A stretch of DNA of 47,608 nucleotides from Verrucomicrobiia bacterium (GCA_011525685.1 WYBW01000146.1:1-47608); one strand, 5' to 3'; positions 25,899 through 34,322 are shown, numbered from the stretch's first letter. The notes: generated by a model not told the origin, from the letters alone. Made by a program: numbers and translations.

Positions 25899-26033
25899 CG
25901 TAGCGCGGACTTCCAGTCTGCCGGGTCGCGGATTTCCAATCCGCAAACGTGGCGAATTCCTGGCCTGCCACGCCGTGCCTGGGCCAGCCGACTGGAAGCC
26001 GGCGATACCGCAGGTTGGGAAACCTGCGCTACG
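25899..26033. repeat. 135-bp palindromic repeat element
   Basis: The ends are inverted, CGTAGCGC (25899-25906) and GCGCTACG (26026-26033). Inside are hairpins GCGGATT/AATCCGC (25928-25944) and GCAGGTT/AACCTGC (26010-26027), and an ACTTCCAGT/ACTGGAAG inverted pair. Translations such as ADFQSA and ADWKPAIPQVGKPALR recur, as I recall, as spurious peptides in Verrucomicrobia and Planctomycetes annotations, which marks it as a dispersed repeat. It fills most of the roughly 570-bp gap between the SOD gene and the gene at 26337; I see no gene in the rest. Confidence 0.65.
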
Positions 26034-26336
26034 CTAGGAATGCCTGCCTGCAATAAATTGAGATGCGCCCCCGCCGGTGGCCGCCCGCGTGGCGGATCCG
26101 GCCTGTTGCGCGGTGCAGGGGCTAAGTTTCATCTGGATAGACTGCCTTGGCCTGTTCACATTTGGCCCACGCATTTTCACTCGTGATAAACCAATGTTCC
26201 TTGCGACCCGTAGCTCGTCGGTGACGACAATCCGATGATTTCCAAGCCTTCAACGCAATTACGATCTGGCCTGGCTGCTGACGCGAATAGCGCGAGCTTC
26301 GCCTACGCAAGGCGAGAGGGGTCTTTGCGGCGTCAA

Positions 26337-27293
26337 ATGACATTCCCGCCGGTGAAAGTTTGCGCCTGGGCGATGGTAATGTTCTGTGCGGATGCAAGGA
26401 TCTCGGCAGGCGCGGGCGGTTCCCCCATCGAGGAGTTGCCGCTGCCGCCGTTGCGTATCGCCGGAGTGGCCGCGCAAGCGCACACGCAGGGATTGGAACT
26501 GGTCGGCGAGGACTTCTTTGTGACCGCGCGGTGGGATGACGTTCAACCGCGGCGGGCTCTGTTGTTGCGCACGCGGCCGGGCGCAGCCGGTTGGTCTGTG
26601 TGGGACCTCACGTCGCAGGCTTCACGAGCATTGGAGGCAGCCGACAAACTGGACCATCCGGGGGGGATGCAATTTGACGGCGAAAGATTGTGGATTCCAG
26701 TGGCCGAGAGCCGGCGCGGAGGACGCACCGTCATCATGGCGATCGCACCGGCGGCATTGAACCCCGGCCAACCGGTGAAACCGGAGGTCGAGTTCATCGT
26801 GGAGGATCATATCGGTGCGCTGGCGGTGTCGCCCACGCGCGACGAGCTTTGGGGCGCCAGTTGGGACACGGAGGACGTTTACATCTGGAAGAGGAATGGT
26901 GAGCTGCGACGCAAACTGAGCTCGAGGGAATTGCAGACCTTCGGCCTGGGTTTCTCCTCGGGCCACCCAGGACGCTCCGGTCTGACAGTGCAGGATTGGA
27001 AGATCCGCGATGACCGGCTCCATGCGTGCGGCCTGTTCAAGCCAGCTTCCGGTGCGGCGGCCGCACCACGCACCCGACTTCTGACCATTGACCGGTTTTG
27101 GGAGGCGGCTGCGTCTGTTCACTCAGTGATGCTGTCTTTGCACGACGGCGTTGAACTGGGCCGGGAAGGCATGGCCGTCAGCGATGAATTCATTTACTTC
27201 GTGCCGGAGGATCTCGGGCCAGAAAACCGGTTGCTGCGGACGCGATGGAAGGATTTGCCGTTGCCCGAAAGGAGCAAAGGCCAAACCGATTGA
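26337..27293 (+). CDS. Hypothetical secreted protein, possibly beta-propeller
   Basis: A 318-residue protein. I start at the ATG at 26337 (MTFPPVKVCAWAMVMFCADA), which gives a plausible signal peptide with cleavage near ARISAGA; an earlier ATG at 26235 adds 34 uncharacteristic residues. The body shows repeated strand patterns ending in W or L (QGLELVGEDFFVTARW, GGMQFDGERLWIPVAE, IGALAVSPTRDELWGASWDT, IYFVPEDLGPENRLLR), consistent with a beta-propeller or strictosidine-synthase-like fold. The family is not identified with confidence. Confidence 0.62.
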   Translation: MTFPPVKVCAWAMVMFCADARISAGAGGSPIEELPLPPLRIAGVAAQAHTQGLELVGEDFFVTARWDDVQPRRALLLRTRPGAAGWSVWDLTSQASRALEAADKLDHPGGMQFDGERLWIPVAESRRGGRTVIMAIAPAALNPGQPVKPEVEFIVEDHIGALAVSPTRDELWGASWDTEDVYIWKRNGELRRKLSSRELQTFGLGFSSGHPGRSGLTVQDWKIRDDRLHACGLFKPASGAAAAPRTRLLTIDRFWEAAASVHSVMLSLHDGVELGREGMAVSDEFIYFVPEDLGPENRLLRTRWKDLPLPERSKGQTD

Positions 27294-27532
27294 CGGCCTC
27301 ACAATAAAGCGCGCTTGGCGTGAGCAATCCTCGGTTCAACTGCCGGGAGTTGCGGTTGCCACCGGCAAGGCCTGGAAGGCCCGCGCCTGCCGGCCGCATC
27401 CGGAATGTCAAACCCCGTGCCGGTCATTCCACAGGTTCAGATTGTGAATTCCCTCAAACCCACTTGCGGAAATTGGGACTTGTGTGACCTTCAGGCCACA
27501 TGCCAACGTCCAAGAAACCATTCAGCACCACT

Positions 27533-28072
27533 ATGAGAGCGAAATTGTATCTTCCTTTGGCGGTTGCGGCCGCCTGCGTCCTGTCAGCGTGGACCGCCTC
27601 CGGCGCGGCGTTTATCAAGTTCGACGGTGTGGACGGTGAGGCCACGGATGCCGGTCATCGAGGTTGGAGCGACCTTGAGTCCGTGGACATGGGCGTTTCC
27701 AAGGAAATTGACCCGGCCACCGGGGAGCCGACCGGCAAGGTGAAAGTGGACAGGTTCTGCTTCACCAAGCGGATTGACAAATCCTCGCCGCTGCTCATGG
27801 GCGCCGCGGTGGACGCGGAAAAGATTTTTCCGACCGTGACCATCGAGTTCACGCGCGAACCCGGCCCGGACGGCGGCGGTTGCAAACTGTATCTCAAGTA
27901 CGAGTTGCAGAATGTGGTTGTGACCAGTCACAAGACCAACGTGGATCGAAACAACCCGCCGGGCACCGAGGAGATCTGCCTTTCCTTCGGTACGTTGACC
28001 GTCACCTACATTCCTTGTAACCCCGACGGTACTTCCGGAGATCCAGTGACCACCACTTACACCCGGAACTGA
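27533..28072 (+). CDS. Secreted Hcp-like protein (type VI tube-protein fold), copy 1
   Basis: A 179-residue protein with a signal peptide (MRAKLYLPLAVAAACVLSAW, cleavage near ASGAA); the start at 27533 is chosen over 27500 for this reason. The mature N-terminus AFIKFDGVDGEATDAGHRGW matches the opening strand of Hcp tube proteins ('I..DGI.GES.D..H..WI...S'), followed by CFTKRIDKSSPLLMGAA and KLYLKYELQNVVVTS. True T6SS Hcp lacks a signal peptide and sits in a T6SS cluster; no such genes are nearby. It is therefore probably an extracellular Hcp-fold protein of unknown role. Confidence 0.8.
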   Translation: MRAKLYLPLAVAAACVLSAWTASGAAFIKFDGVDGEATDAGHRGWSDLESVDMGVSKEIDPATGEPTGKVKVDRFCFTKRIDKSSPLLMGAAVDAEKIFPTVTIEFTREPGPDGGGCKLYLKYELQNVVVTSHKTNVDRNNPPGTEEICLSFGTLTVTYIPCNPDGTSGDPVTTTYTRN

Positions 28073-28087
28073 ACCTCCTTCCTCCGG

Positions 28088-28864
28088 ATGAATTACAACT
28101 CATACCGCCTTGGATGGCTCGCCGGCGCCTTGCTCGCCGCCGCTGTACCCATGACGGCTCCGGCGCCGATCTTCATGAAGTACGAGGACATCAAGGGCGA
28201 GTCGCTGGACGCGGCGCACAGAGGGTGGATTGATGTCGAGTCGTTCTCGTTTTCGCTCGAGCGGGCCGGAGCTGCCGGGTCGAGACATTTACCGCTGGTG
28301 ATTCGCAAGCCCGTTGACAAGGCTTCGCCCAAACTGCTCGAGGCGGCCACTCGAAACCGCGTGCTGGCCCGCATGGAAATGGAATTCATCCGCCCGGCCT
28401 CCGGCGGATTGCGCTTCTATCATTACGTGCTGGATTCGATCAGGATTTTGGACTTTCGGCAGGGAATCGCCGCCGGTGGCGCGGTCGCGGTGGATAACCT
28501 GTCGCTCGACTTCCAGGGATTCGGCTGGACGTACGTGGAATTCGACCACAACGAGCTTCCGGCTCTCGATCATATTCTGGTCTGGAACGTGGCGCGGGGT
28601 AAAGCCAGCGTCTCCAGCGAACTGGCGGGCCGGTTGAAAGTGCGACGCTTTCGCCAGACCTCGAGCGGCGATTTTGAACTCGAATGGCTTGGCGACGCCG
28701 GCAAACGCTACGCCATCCGGCAGGCCGACCAGGTGGATGGTCCTTATCTGCCGTGGTTGCATGTGCAACCAGAGGCCAACGGATTGCAGACCGTGAAAGT
28801 GCCGTCGGATCAGTCGCGTCGTTTTTTCCAAGTTGTCCAAGAGGAGAGCGGTCCGGCCAACTGA
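28088..28864 (+). CDS. Secreted Hcp-like protein with C-terminal add-on domain, copy 2
   Basis: A 258-residue paralogue located 15 bp after the first. The signal peptide (LAGALLAAAVPMTAPA) is followed by IFMKYEDIKGESLDAAHRGW, DVESFSF, VIRKPVDKASPKLLEAA and RFYHYVLDSIRIL, the same order as Hcp. After residue ~180 an extra domain appears (FELEWLGDAGKRYAIRQADQ, GPYLPWLHV), resembling the short beta-sandwich tails common in secreted Verrucomicrobia proteins. The tandem arrangement suggests a gene duplication and a possible hetero-oligomer. Confidence 0.8.
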   Translation: MNYNSYRLGWLAGALLAAAVPMTAPAPIFMKYEDIKGESLDAAHRGWIDVESFSFSLERAGAAGSRHLPLVIRKPVDKASPKLLEAATRNRVLARMEMEFIRPASGGLRFYHYVLDSIRILDFRQGIAAGGAVAVDNLSLDFQGFGWTYVEFDHNELPALDHILVWNVARGKASVSSELAGRLKVRRFRQTSSGDFELEWLGDAGKRYAIRQADQVDGPYLPWLHVQPEANGLQTVKVPSDQSRRFFQVVQEESGPAN

Positions 28865-29047
28865 GAGCTCGAGGCTGAATTCTGCGTCTCAGATGTTCTC
28901 GAACAGTTCTGAGGTTCGAGGCGAGACATGTTTTCCGGTTGAGATTATTCATGGCCGCCATGGCTTGGCCGCCACGAAATCGGATACACCTCCGGCTATT
29001 CCCAAGCGCTGCGACGCTGCAACCCATCCGTCCGGCTCGCAGTCGGT

Positions 29048-30181
29048 CTATTTTGGCTGATGCACCTCGCCATAGACGCGAACCAATCCCTTTTCCAACG
29101 CCTCCCAATCGGCGGCGGTGGTTTCCCAACCGCTGCTGAAGCGCAACACCTGGGTCACTTGTCCGGGCTTATAGCCCATCGCGCTCAAAACGTGCGAGGG
29201 TTCCTCCTTGCCGGTGGTGCAGGCCGAGCCGGTGCTGACGGCGAAACCGGCCTTGTCGAGGCGTGTGACCCAGCGTTGCTGGCCGCCTTCGGGCATGAGG
29301 GCGGAAGTGGTGTTCCATAAACGCGGTACGCTCGCGCCGACGACGGTCGAGCCGGGCACTTGACGCAGGAGCAGTTTCTCGAACTTCTCCTTCCACTCGG
29401 CGCGATGTTGATGGTCGCCATTGGCAAGTTGCTTCTCGCGCGCTTCCAGCGCGGCGAGCATGGCTACGATGATGGGCACGTTCTCGGTTCCGGCGCGCTG
29501 ACCTTTCTCCTGTTTGCCGCCAAAAAGCAGCGAATTGACCTTGCTTCGATGCGGCACTTTCAGGAAGCCCACGCCTCGTGGACCGCCGAATTTGTGGGCC
29601 GCGCCGCTCAGGTAGTCGCAATCCCCGAGTCCTTTGGCGGGCAGTTTGCCGAGCCACTGGACGGCGTCGCTGAAAAACGGGACTTCGTAGGTCTGGCAGA
29701 TGGCGTGGAGTTCGCGCCAGGGCTGGATGACTCCGGTTTCATTGTTGGCGGCCATCACCGCCACGAGGCCGGGACGCGTGTCGGCCATTTCGTGGGCGAA
29801 CCATTCCATGTCCACGACGCCATCGTGCGTGACGGGGATGAATTTCAGCCGCCTGCCGAAATAATGCTTCGCCGAGTCATGCACGCAGGGATGCTCGATG
29901 GCGCTGATCCAGACCTCGCTCCGCGCCTCCAGCGCTTGGGCGAAGTGGTGCATGAGCATGTTGTTGGCCTCGGTGGCGCCGCTGGTCCAAATAATGTCGA
30001 GCGGATGGCAGCCCAGGGAGTGTGCCAGCTTTTCGCGCGCCTCGGTCATGGCTCTGTTCGCAGCGAGACCGAACGCGTGCGGGCTGGAGGGATTGCCGTG
30101 GATTTTCTCCGTGGCTTCCAACCAGGCTTCTCGAGCCTCGCGCATCACCGGCGCGGTGGCGTTGTAATCAAAATAAAGCAT
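29048..30181 (-). CDS. Cysteine desulfurase (IscS/NifS family)
   Basis: The 377-residue PLP enzyme takes sulfur from cysteine for Fe-S or tRNA modification. The start at 30181 gives the family N-terminus MLYFDYNATAPV. The PLP Lys is Lys197 in SGAAHKFGGPRG, the cofactor-binding His is in SAIEHPCV, and the catalytic Cys is Cys321 in STGSACTTGKEEPSHVL. The short loop around the catalytic Cys (ACTTGK...PSHVL) fits group I (IscS/NifS). No isc or suf genes are adjacent. It follows mutY in the same direction, and MutY needs a [4Fe-4S] cluster, though this may be coincidence. Confidence 0.92.
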   Translation of the reverse strand: MLYFDYNATAPVMREAREAWLEATEKIHGNPSSPHAFGLAANRAMTEAREKLAHSLGCHPLDIIWTSGATEANNMLMHHFAQALEARSEVWISAIEHPCVHDSAKHYFGRRLKFIPVTHDGVVDMEWFAHEMADTRPGLVAVMAANNETGVIQPWRELHAICQTYEVPFFSDAVQWLGKLPAKGLGDCDYLSGAAHKFGGPRGVGFLKVPHRSKVNSLLFGGKQEKGQRAGTENVPIIVAMLAALEAREKQLANGDHQHRAEWKEKFEKLLLRQVPGSTVVGASVPRLWNTTSALMPEGGQQRWVTRLDKAGFAVSTGSACTTGKEEPSHVLSAMGYKPGQVTQVLRFSSGWETTAADWEALEKGLVRVYGEVHQPK

Positions 30182-30361
30182 CGGCGGGGGAGGATAGGAA
30201 ACGGGGCGGGGGAGAAAAGAGGAAAAGGGAATCCGGCTGAAAGCGAGCGGGCGGGATGGTGAGTGGACGGCGAAGTCCGAGGGCCGAAGGCGAGCTGGCC
30301 ACCGGGAGCTTGGAGTTCGATCACTCAAGCTTTGGCCAGGAACACTCTTTGCCGCGGACTT

Positions 30362-31585
30362 TCAGACTTGGTTTCGAGGTGTGCCGTGACGGAGACGACT
30401 CAGGATCTTCTTGTGGGCGCTGGTGAACGCCAGTCGGTGAAGTTGGTTGATGGCGAGCCAGCGACCGGGGCATTTGCTCCGCGGCTTTGCGATTTCAGCG
30501 CGGCAGGCATCGAGGGTGATGCGGTAGCGGGTGATGGAGTGTTTGATGGTGCAGAACGGTTTGGCAGACGTGACGCGGAAGTCGGATGCCAAACGGCGCG
30601 CATCAGTCCTTTGGATGCCGTTATCACGCTGGTGACCGGTGGCGCGCACGGAGTTACACGGCCGGCCACCTTTCGCTTCGATTTCGCAGTTCGGAAATTC
30701 CCAAAGGTGCGCGTTGACCACGCCAGCAGGGCGCTGGCGGACCAGGAATTTGCCGCCGCGCTCGACCACGAAGGCGATGAAACGGCGGGCCGTGGCGGCC
30801 TTGCGTTTAGCGAGTTTGGGGATTTCGTCTTGTTGGTTCTTTTTTCGCGCGAGGCAGAATTGTTGGATTGGACAGGCGGCACAGTTCGGGGAGCGAGGCG
30901 TGCATACGAGAGCGCCCAGTTCCATGAGGGACTGATTGAGATGGGAGCAGTTGTGATCGGCCTCGGCTCTCTTCCACTTAGTGATTCTCGAACTAATGGC
31001 AGCGGGGTGCGTGATGCGTGATGCGTGAAGGACGAGGGCCTCCGCAAGTTGCCAGAGCGTGGTGTTGGTTGGCTTCTTGCGCGGATCGGTCCTGATGCCA
31101 AGAAGGCGGGTCAACACGCGGATGACGTTGCCATCGAGAATCGGACTTGGGTGGTTGAAGGCAATGCTGGCGATCGCGCCAGCCGTATAGCGACCGATGC
31201 CAGGCAGGGCGAGGATGTCGTCAAGGTTCTCCGGAAACTTGCCATCATGCCGGGCGACGATTTGCCGGGCGGCGTTGTGGAGATTGCGAACGCGGGTGTA
31301 ATAGCCCAAACCCGCCCAAAGCTTGTGCAACTTGGCGGGTCTGGCTTTCGCGACCGATTCGATTGTCGGCAACGCCCGCATCCAGCGTTCCCAGTAGGGG
31401 ATGACGGTTTTCACCTGGGTCTGCTGGAGCATGATCTCGGAAACCCAGATGGCATAAGGGTCCCGGGTGTGCCGCCAAGGAAGGTCGCGGGCATTGGTGG
31501 CAAACCACGAGAGCAGCGCAGGCACGAGTGTGCGAGCGGTTGGCGGCTTGTTGCTTGTCGTGCTGGCGGGCATCAACCGGTTCAT
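30362..31585 (-). CDS. mutY: A/G-specific adenine DNA glycosylase
   Basis: Removes adenine mispaired with 8-oxoguanine. The start at 31585 is the first ATG; a TTG at 31606 adds seven residues. Visible: catalytic Glu50 in SEIMLQQTQV, helix-hairpin-helix LPGIGRYTAG (127-136), catalytic Asp151 in ILDGNVIRV, and the cluster cysteines C228-x6-C235-x2-C238-x5-C244. The C-terminal NUDIX-like domain starts at RRFIAFVVERGGKFLV. Two insertions are odd: about 186-206 (HASRITHPAAISSRIT, from a tandem repeat) and a stretch near 290-335 in the NUDIX linker. It is divergent from RNase HIII. Confidence 0.93.
   Translation of the reverse strand: MNRLMPASTTSNKPPTARTLVPALLSWFATNARDLPWRHTRDPYAIWVSEIMLQQTQVKTVIPYWERWMRALPTIESVAKARPAKLHKLWAGLGYYTRVRNLHNAARQIVARHDGKFPENLDDILALPGIGRYTAGAIASIAFNHPSPILDGNVIRVLTRLLGIRTDPRKKPTNTTLWQLAEALVLHASRITHPAAISSRITKWKRAEADHNCSHLNQSLMELGALVCTPRSPNCAACPIQQFCLARKKNQQDEIPKLAKRKAATARRFIAFVVERGGKFLVRQRPAGVVNAHLWEFPNCEIEAKGGRPCNSVRATGHQRDNGIQRTDARRLASDFRVTSAKPFCTIKHSITRYRITLDACRAEIAKPRSKCPGRWLAINQLHRLAFTSAHKKILSRLRHGTPRNQV
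31009..31028. repeat. 7-bp tandem repeat inside mutY
   Basis: GCGTGAT occurs almost three times in a row (GCGTGAT, GCGTGAT, GCGTGA) and encodes, on the other strand, part of the HASRIT insertion between the helical and Fe-S parts of MutY. The tract is a likely site for slippage, although a change of one unit would shift the frame. Confidence 0.7.
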
Positions 31586-31664
31586 GATTTCGAGGGCTGC
31601 TTCCAAGGGAAGGAAAAAAGTTTTGTGTTCTTTGTGCGACTTTGCAGCTATTAAGGCCCGGCGC

Positions 31665-32669
31665 GTGAAACCGTTGACCAGTTACAGCTGCAAACTGACC
31701 GATGAACAAGCCGGGGCTTTAAGATCGTGCCTGGAAGCGCGGCATTTCGTTTTTCGGGATGTGCCTTATGCCCGGTTCGCTGGCGAGAAGGAAAAGACCA
31801 ACGTGGTTTTCTATGAGAGTGGCAAACTGGTCGTGCAGGGGAAGGGCACACAGGAGTTCGTCGAGTTCGTGTTGGAACCGGAAGTGTTGAAGCAGGCGCG
31901 GTTGGGTTACGAGGCGGTGTTGAATCCGGATTTGCTGCTGCCGCGCATTGGCGTGGACGAAAGTGGCAAGGGCGATTTCTTCGGTCCACTGTGCGTCGCG
32001 GGTGTTTATGTGAACGAGGCGGTGATCAATGCCTGGAAGGATGCGGGCGTTCGCGACTCCAAGCATATCTCGAGCGACAAGAAGATTTCCGATCTCGCGG
32101 AGTTGATTCGCGCGACGCCCGGTTGTGTAACCACGGTTGTGCCCATCGGCAACGAGGCCTACAATCGGTTGCAGGCGAAAATGGGCTCAGTGAACGCCGT
32201 GTTGGCGTGGGGACATGCGCGCGTCATTGAGAACCTGCTCGGCCAGAAGCATCGAATGAATCCGCCGCCCGTGCGGGCGATCAGCGATCAGTTTGCGGCA
32301 AACAAGAGCCTGGTGGAGAAGGCGCTGATGTCGCTGGGCCGGGCGTTGGAGTTGTTGCAGCGGCATAAGGCGGAGGATGACCTGGCAGTGGCGGCGGCTT
32401 CAATTCTGGCCCGGAATGAGTTTGTCCGGCGGTTGGCTGAATTGGGCAAGGCGTATCAAATGGAGTTTCCCAAGGGTGCTGGTTCGCGGGTGGACACGGT
32501 GGCGAAGGAGTTCGTAGCCAAGTTCGGTGCGGATTCCCTTGGGAAAGTGGCCAAACTTCACTTCCGGAATGCTCCGCGGGCTCAGGGTTTGGCAGAACCA
32601 CCTCGACGGGAATGGTCCCCAATGGGCGTGCGTTCGTACGGGGGTAAAAAAAGTCAAAATCCCGGTTGA
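31665..32669 (+). CDS. rnhC: Ribonuclease HIII
   Basis: A 334-residue enzyme that cleaves RNA in RNA-DNA hybrids. The N-terminal TBP-like substrate-binding domain (about 1-90, with YARFAGEKEKTNVVFYESGKLVVQGKG read as two strands) is followed by GVDESGKGDFFGP (catalytic Asp98 and Glu99), RDSKHISSDKK and KAEDDLAVAAASILAR. The GTG at 31665 is chosen because upstream in-frame ATGs would overlap mutY. The stop codon lies inside the -35 box of the promoter for tRNA-Thr and tuf. Confidence 0.92.
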   Translation: MKPLTSYSCKLTDEQAGALRSCLEARHFVFRDVPYARFAGEKEKTNVVFYESGKLVVQGKGTQEFVEFVLEPEVLKQARLGYEAVLNPDLLLPRIGVDESGKGDFFGPLCVAGVYVNEAVINAWKDAGVRDSKHISSDKKISDLAELIRATPGCVTTVVPIGNEAYNRLQAKMGSVNAVLAWGHARVIENLLGQKHRMNPPPVRAISDQFAANKSLVEKALMSLGRALELLQRHKAEDDLAVAAASILARNEFVRRLAELGKAYQMEFPKGAGSRVDTVAKEFVAKFGADSLGKVAKLHFRNAPRAQGLAEPPRREWSPMGVRSYGGKKSQNPG

Positions 32670-32694
32670 CACCTCCGGCGGCATTTCCTATTTT
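32666..32694 (+). promoter_or_regulatory. Sigma-70-type promoter for tRNA-Thr and tuf
   Basis: A perfect -35 box TTGACA (32666-32671), a 17-bp spacer and a -10-like TATTTT (32689-32694) stand about 130 bp before tRNA-Thr. The -35 box overlaps the rnhC stop codon. It is the best promoter match I noticed by eye in the window and fits the need for strong expression of EF-Tu. Confidence 0.65.
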
Positions 32695-32823
32695 CTCCGC
32701 CGTCTTAGAGTCGTAAAACAGACAAGAGCGCACCGATCCCTCAGGCTTTTCCGAACGGAGATGACGAGGGGTGGTGGTTTCTTGTCGTTTCGCGCATCAG
32801 GATGAAGCGAATGTGTGGACCGC

Positions 32824-32896
32824 GCCCATGTAGCTCAGTTGGTAGAGCACATCCTTGGTAAGGATGAGGTCATCAGTTCAATCCTGATCATGGGCT
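32824..32896 (+). tRNA. tRNA-Thr (anticodon GGU)
   Basis: The cloverleaf begins GCCCATGTAGCTCAGTTGG, with anticodon stem-loop CATCCTTGGTAAGGATG (anticodon GGT), T-arm ATCAGTTCAATCCTGAT and acceptor CATGGGC plus discriminator T. The acceptor pairs GCCCATG/CATGGGC perfectly. CCA is not encoded (CCAG follows after one base). It lies just upstream of tuf and is likely co-transcribed. Confidence 0.95.
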
Positions 32897-32961
32897 CCAG
32901 ACAATTTGTGTGACGTAAACCCAGCAACGCTAACGACAACAACGCAACGCAGGAGAGCAAA

Positions 32962-34152
32962 ATGGCAAAAGAGCAATTTCAACGAACCAAGCCGCACGTC
33001 AATGTCGGTACGATTGGCCACATTGACCACGGCAAGTCCACCTTGACCGCCGCGATCGTGGAGGTGCAGGCCAAGAAAGGGTTGGCAACGCCGATCTCCT
33101 ACGCCGACATCACCAAGGGCGGCACGGTGCGTGACGAAACCAAGACTGTCACCATTGCCGTGTCCCACGTTGAGTATCAGAGCGACAAGCGTCACTACGC
33201 CCACGTGGACTGTCCCGGCCATGCCGATTACGTTAAGAACATGATCACGGGCGCGGCACAGATGGACGGTGCAATTCTCGTGGTGGACGCCTCCGAGGGG
33301 CCCATGCCTCAGACCCGCGAGCACATCCTGCTTGCCCGACAGGTGGGCGTGCCGGCCATCGTTGTCTATCTCAACAAGGTTGACCTCGTGGACGACAAGG
33401 AACTGCTTGATCTCGTCGAGATGGAAGTGCGCGACCTGTTGAGCAAGTATCAGTTTCCCGGAGACAAGACTCCGATCGTTCGCGGCAGCGCGAAGAAGGC
33501 CCTGGCGCACGACCCGGAGGGATCGCAGTCCATCCAGGAACTGCTCAACGCGGTGGATGATTTCATCCCGCTGCCGACCCGTGAGGTGGACAAGCCGTTC
33601 CTGATGTGCATCGAGGATGTTTTCAACATCGAAGGTCGCGGCACCGTGGTGACGGGTCGCGTGGAGCGCGGCCTGCTCAAGCGCATGGATGACGTGGAGA
33701 TTGTCGGTTTGAAGGACACCCGCAAGACGGTGGCCACCGACATCGAGATGTTCCGCAAGCTGCTGGATTCCGCCACCGCCGGTGACAACGTCGGCGTCCT
33801 GTTGCGCGGCACGAAGAAGGATGAAGTCGAGCGCGGCATGGTGTTGGCCAAGCCGGGGTCCATCACCCCTCACACCAAGTTCAAAGCCGAGGTTTATGTC
33901 CTGTCGAAGGACGAAGGAGGCCGGCACACGCCGTTCTTCACCAATTATCGCCCGCAGTTTTATTTCCGCACCAGCGACGTGACGGGCACCGTGAGTCTGC
34001 CCGAGGGCGTTGAAATGGTGATGCCGGGCGACAACGTCTCGGTGGAAATCTCCCTGATCGCTCCGGTCGCCATGGAAAAGGGTCAACGCTTTGCGATTCG
34101 CGAAGGCGGCCGGACCATTGGCGCGGGCCGTATCAGCGAAATTGTGGCTTAG
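32962..34152 (+). CDS. tuf: Elongation factor Tu
   Basis: The 396-residue GTPase delivers aminoacyl-tRNA to the ribosome. G1 is GHIDHGKST, G3 DCPGHADYVKNM (His of PGH present), G4 NKVDLVDD, and domain II contains RGTVVTGRVERG. A strong AGGAG site is 6 nt upstream of the ATG. Switch I is unusual: residues 60-65 read TKTVTI where nearly all EF-Tu have ARGITI, and the preceding stretch (SYADITKGGTVRDE) is also non-standard. The Mg-coordinating Thr (Thr64) remains. Confidence 0.97.
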   Translation: MAKEQFQRTKPHVNVGTIGHIDHGKSTLTAAIVEVQAKKGLATPISYADITKGGTVRDETKTVTIAVSHVEYQSDKRHYAHVDCPGHADYVKNMITGAAQMDGAILVVDASEGPMPQTREHILLARQVGVPAIVVYLNKVDLVDDKELLDLVEMEVRDLLSKYQFPGDKTPIVRGSAKKALAHDPEGSQSIQELLNAVDDFIPLPTREVDKPFLMCIEDVFNIEGRGTVVTGRVERGLLKRMDDVEIVGLKDTRKTVATDIEMFRKLLDSATAGDNVGVLLRGTKKDEVERGMVLAKPGSITPHTKFKAEVYVLSKDEGGRHTPFFTNYRPQFYFRTSDVTGTVSLPEGVEMVMPGDNVSVEISLIAPVAMEKGQRFAIREGGRTIGAGRISEIVA

Positions 34153-34238
34153 GCCAAGAGGGCTTTTTGGAGCGGGGGCATGGAGTGGGCTCCCGCGCCC
34201 TCGTCGTGGACAGCGCGGCGAAGCACTCGACGGTGAGT

Positions 34239-34314
34239 AGGGCGTTAGCTCAATTGGTAGAGTAGCGGTCTCCAAAACCGTTGGTTGGGGGTTCGAGTCC
34301 CTCACGCCCTGCCA
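34239..34314 (+). tRNA. tRNA-Trp (anticodon CCA)
   Basis: Begins AGGGCGTTAGCTCAATTGG, with anticodon stem-loop GCGGTCTCCAAAACCGT (anticodon CCA), T-arm GGGGGTTCGAGTCCCTC and acceptor ACGCCCT plus G. CCA is encoded (34312-34314). Its place between tuf and secE is the classic bacterial arrangement. Confidence 0.95.
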
Positions 34315-34322
34315 ACCCAGCC

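Noticed and set aside
27533..28864. A type VI secretion locus
   Set aside because: Only Hcp-like proteins with signal peptides; no VgrG, TssB/C, ClpV or membrane complex genes nearby.
32878..34305. A 475-codon minus-strand frame over tuf
   Set aside because: Shadow of EF-Tu and tRNAs; no recognisable domain.
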